Positions 61,624 through 64,000 of a stretch of DNA of 64,000 nucleotides are shown piece after piece. A model generated the notes under the pieces. That model made no database searches. It was not told where the DNA came from and worked only from the letters and a program-made list of their open reading frames with translations. Location: assembly GCF_031458135.1 (NCBI RefSeq), contig NZ_JAVDXW010000001.1, positions 1,612,001 to 1,676,000 of the forward strand, in the 5' to 3' direction. Source of the stretch: Haloactinomyces albus (GTDB lineage: Bacteria; Actinomycetota; Actinomycetes; Mycobacteriales; Pseudonocardiaceae). Within the stretch, counting starts at the first letter, position 1. Each line of letters opens with the position of its first letter. The position numbers and the translations under genes are program-made.

Positions 61624-62682
61624 TTATTCACTCTCTGAAGAAATTGGCAGGAAATCCGACAGCCGCGTATACTTGATCAAATCTTTCAAAGTGTTAGCGG
61701 TGAAGACCTTCCCTCGCGTTGCAGTAATCAGTTGTCCCATGTCTTCCCGGCGAATTCCAAATCCTCGGCCGTCAATGCAGGCTACGACCTCGAACGCCGG
61801 CTCGCCCTCGCGTTCACGGTCGTCGCGCATCGTGGCCAGACGGTGAATCCGAGCCACCTTGTCTCGAGCAGTTCCGTCGTCTCCGGTGATCTTCGCTTCG
61901 ATAATCACCGCCGGATCAACTTCGTCCGGTGTGAAAAAATCAGGCGCCTGGTCAAAGCCCGGCACACGCTCGGCACGTTTGGTTTTACGAAAGGGAATAC
62001 GAGCAGCATGAAGTCGATCTTCGATGGCGTTCTCCATCACGTCACCGACAAGCTCGGAGACGCCATCGCGGTGGCTCGCAAACGGCCTGCCGAGATAGCG
62101 CTCATACAACAATACTGCATACGGGATATGTTCCTCGGCGGCGTACCGAACCGAATCGAGCCCTTCCTTGGTGTCGATCTTGTCGAGTCGGTGGATCATG
62201 CCTTCTTGTGCCTCGGCGGGTCCCTGGGCCAGGACCGCACACGCTGCCATAAAGAGCGCAGTGGTGCGCTCGACGGTCAACTTCGAAGAGCCACCGCGTG
62301 TCGAGAAGTAGTTCGGGTCAGTTCGGATCTTGGAATCAAGATTTCTACTCCAGCCGTTTGTAAACTCGACGTCAGTCTCTTCCTTCGCCAGGTCCTGCCA
62401 CTCAGGCGGGGTGACTCCCACAATGGTCCGAAGGACGATGGCTGCGACTGCGTTCTCGCGCGCGGCCTTCCAGCACCTATCGACATCTACGACCTTAAAG
62501 CCGTCGGTGTGCCTACGTAGCGCCTCGTATCCAGCCCGGAAATCTGAGTACTCCAGGAATGTCGTTCCCTTGGGCAGCAGCATAAACTGCGACGTCAGAT
62601 CGTCGAAGGTGGACTGGACGAGGCCGCTTAGATTGTCTGCAATCTCTTGGGGCTCGAATTGGTAAGGCCGTAACGTACTCAT
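61624..62682 (-). CDS. PD-(D/E)XK nuclease-like protein paired with a DNA methylase
   Basis: A 352-residue protein without a recognised family name. The C-terminal half has a PD-(D/E)XK-like core: P247-D248 in DQAPDFF, then E262-A-K264 in AVIIEAKI, 13 residues apart, in predicted beta strands. It also has GIRREDMGQLI near the end. The N-terminal 230 residues are helical, with no helicase or ATPase motif. Its ATG overlaps the stop of the methylase gene (ATGA), so the two are produced together, as expected for a restriction-modification pair. Codon use is less GC-biased than the core genes, suggesting transfer. Confidence 0.7.
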   Translation of the reverse strand: MSTLRPYQFEPQEIADNLSGLVQSTFDDLTSQFMLLPKGTTFLEYSDFRAGYEALRRHTDGFKVVDVDRCWKAARENAVAAIVLRTIVGVTPPEWQDLAKEETDVEFTNGWSRNLDSKIRTDPNYFSTRGGSSKLTVERTTALFMAACAVLAQGPAEAQEGMIHRLDKIDTKEGLDSVRYAAEEHIPYAVLLYERYLGRPFASHRDGVSELVGDVMENAIEDRLHAARIPFRKTKRAERVPGFDQAPDFFTPDEVDPAVIIEAKITGDDGTARDKVARIHRLATMRDDREREGEPAFEVVACIDGRGFGIRREDMGQLITATRGKVFTANTLKDLIKYTRLSDFLPISSESE

Positions 62683-64000
62683 CGGTAGGTTCCTTCTGTC
62701 TCATTTCGGACCCATCGGACGGCCTCCATAGCCGTCTCGAATCGATCTTCCAGCGACTCTTCGGGGTCCCACGTTGCGCGCAGATGTCTAATCGCACTGG
62801 CGGCGATGTGCCCAGCTTCTAGGCACGCAATGTCACCTTCAGTTGGCTTGTAGGGCACCTTACGCATTGCTTCCACGTCAGCCTCCACGCGCTGCTTCAC
62901 ACTTCGGGGGTGCTCTGAGCTGACGTCCTCGGCTCGGCATACGAACACAGTGTCTAAGATCGAGGATTTAGTGCCCGTGATGTGCAAAGAGGCGGACATC
63001 TCACCGGGAGCGACGAGCGTTTCGGTGCAGGTAAGACCTGCATCGAGGATCGCGATTATCAACGGCACGTATGCTTCTGACTCGTTGTGGTGGTAGGTGA
63101 AGACAAGGGGCGCGCCAGGTTTCATCGCATATGACATCTGGCAAAAGACTTCACTGAGCCCCGAGGCGAACTCCTGGATCCCGCGCAGCCGAGTCACGTT
63201 GCCCGTTAGTTCGTCGTCGGTTCGCGTGGTATCGGGGCTAAATTGTACATGCGCTCTCATGAATCTCCGGAGCCAAACATAGCAGAAGTCCATAAGTTCC
63301 GCGTACTGCACGTTGTCGAAATACGGCGGATCAGTGAACACACCATCGAGAGAATCGGACCGAAGGCTCAGTTTCTGAGATGGTGCGCTCGCTATCCACG
63401 CAGCCTGTGGCTCGGCGGTGGGCTCGGAATCGGTCAGCGGCGCCTCAATCGATTCTCCCACAATCGGAATCATGTTTTTCCGATTGTTTACGTATGTGAT
63501 CTCGTAAGGTTGCTTCGCGTACTGCTTCGCTTTCACATATTTACCCACGAAGTGCTCGAACGACCCGGAGCCAACTTTGGAAATTCCCAACAGATTGTTC
63601 TCGCACGCCAGTAGTGCGACCGGAAACCCGTGAACAGCGAAAATATCCTGACACTTCAGCGCGTAGGTATCATAGCGGCAAAGCAGATTCTGGTATCGGA
63701 GGAAGTCGCTGAACACCGTTGCAAGTGCGTAGCGCACTTCATTATTCGATACCTCTCCGATGCGGCGCATCAATAGGCCGAGGCCGAGCAGTTGCCGGTC
63801 ACTGAACAAATCACGCCAGTGCTTGTAACCCCAACGATGGAGGCGGTTTGTCTCGTCTCCGGATTGGATGGCGTCGTCCGGAATCACCAAACCGTCACCC
63901 CATTCGTATAGAAGCTCCGAGGCTTGTTCGATTCGCGCTAAGTCCTCGGTATCTGGGGTCTTGAACTGGCGACCATCCACCTTGTCGTAACAAGTTCTGC
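62679..64000 (-). CDS. DUF1156-like adenine-specific DNA methylase, C-terminal part
   Basis: The C-terminal 440 codons of a large protein; the frame stays open to the right edge. The catalytic DPPY motif of amino-methyltransferases is present (TDPPYFDNVQYAELMDFCYVWLRR, bases 63321-63332 encode DPPY). WGYKHWRDLFSDRQLLGLGLLM, PLVFTYHH and the C-terminal segments fit DUF1156-type Zn-ribbon methylases found in anti-phage gene clusters of actinobacteria and haloarchaea. It is translated upstream of, and coupled to, the PD-(D/E)XK protein. N-terminal domains and any further partners lie outside the window. Confidence 0.75.
   Translation of the reverse strand, partial: RTCYDKVDGRQFKTPDTEDLARIEQASELLYEWGDGLVIPDDAIQSGDETNRLHRWGYKHWRDLFSDRQLLGLGLLMRRIGEVSNNEVRYALATVFSDFLRYQNLLCRYDTYALKCQDIFAVHGFPVALLACENNLLGISKVGSGSFEHFVGKYVKAKQYAKQPYEITYVNNRKNMIPIVGESIEAPLTDSEPTAEPQAAWIASAPSQKLSLRSDSLDGVFTDPPYFDNVQYAELMDFCYVWLRRFMRAHVQFSPDTTRTDDELTGNVTRLRGIQEFASGLSEVFCQMSYAMKPGAPLVFTYHHNESEAYVPLIIAILDAGLTCTETLVAPGEMSASLHITGTKSSILDTVFVCRAEDVSSEHPRSVKQRVEADVEAMRKVPYKPTEGDIACLEAGHIAASAIRHLRATWDPEESLEDRFETAMEAVRWVRNETEGTYR

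Noticed and set aside
60397-64000. Second copy of the tRNA-Arg 3' end as an attachment-site repeat
   Set aside because: No copy of the T-arm/acceptor sequence was found before the right edge; it may lie outside the window.

Overview
The window is GC-rich actinobacterial DNA. The genes are dense, GTG starts are frequent, four-base ATGA/GTGA overlaps are common, and TANNNT -10 boxes often lie 6-8 bases upstream of start codons. The gene order resembles two blocks I recall from Mycobacterium tuberculosis. One is glpD-lpdA-amiA/amiB-deoD-pmmB-upp, and the other is rsmI/pmt, sepX-rimJ-moeA-galU, fthC-fmdB, moaB-pepD and mprB-mprA. A BCCT osmolyte transporter, a complete seven-gene Mrp Na+/H+ antiporter and a glycine/sarcosine N-methyltransferase point to a salt-adapted member of the Pseudonocardiales or Actinopolysporales. 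That assignment is inference, because the window contains no 16S gene.

Layout. 1-5.5 kb: glycerol catabolism (glpD partial, a DeoR regulator, glpF, glpK and a second aquaglyceroporin). 5.7-12.7 kb: a STAS protein, a DCC thiol protein, an LpdA-type quinone reductase, a gamma-glutamylcyclotransferase-fold protein, an AbiEi-like protein and two M20 amidohydrolases. 13-22 kb: a small membrane protein, the BCCT transporter and mnhA-G, all on the minus strand. 22.5-25.3 kb: a MntA-HepT toxin-antitoxin pair and a membrane Ser/Thr kinase. 25.3-33.6 kb: purine salvage (deoD), sugar-phosphate mutase, a flavodoxin-like protein, a glycosyltransferase, upp, rsmI and protein mannosyltransferase. 33.6-37.2 kb: an ABC-2 exporter divergent from a DesK/LuxR-type two-component system. 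37.3-44.4 kb: lysine 6-aminotransferase with a divergent IclR regulator, glycine methyltransferase, a succinate CoA-transferase and a formate/nitrite-type channel with an extra Cys domain. 44.6 kb: tRNA-Ala(CGC). 44.8-51.9 kb: a division/cofactor/envelope block (SepX/GlpR, RimJ, MoeA/Glp, GalU), 5-formyl-THF cyclo-ligase, an FmdB/Ruc-like protein behind a CIRCE operator, a SAF protein, a small conserved protein and MoaB. 52-57.8 kb: HtrA protease PepD, galT with its DeoR regulator, and MprB-MprA. 57.9-60.2 kb: BluB and a TPR-GGDEF protein.

From 60.3 kb the character changes. A tRNA-Arg(CCT) is followed by a broken PP2C-like gene, a Pif-like NUDIX hydrolase with a very strong hairpin behind it, and a less GC-rich operon on the minus strand. 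This operon holds a large DUF1156-like adenine methylase, which runs off the right edge, overlapping by four bases with a PD-(D/E)XK nuclease. It looks like an integrated accessory island with a restriction or anti-phage system, and it is the best candidate here for something undescribed.

Several regulatory sites are visible in the bases. These include matching 19-bp MprA-type boxes before mprA and pepD, a CIRCE element before the FmdB gene, overlapping divergent -10 boxes between rsmI and pmt, phased repeats before the galactose DeoR gene, and many perfect hairpin terminators between convergent genes.
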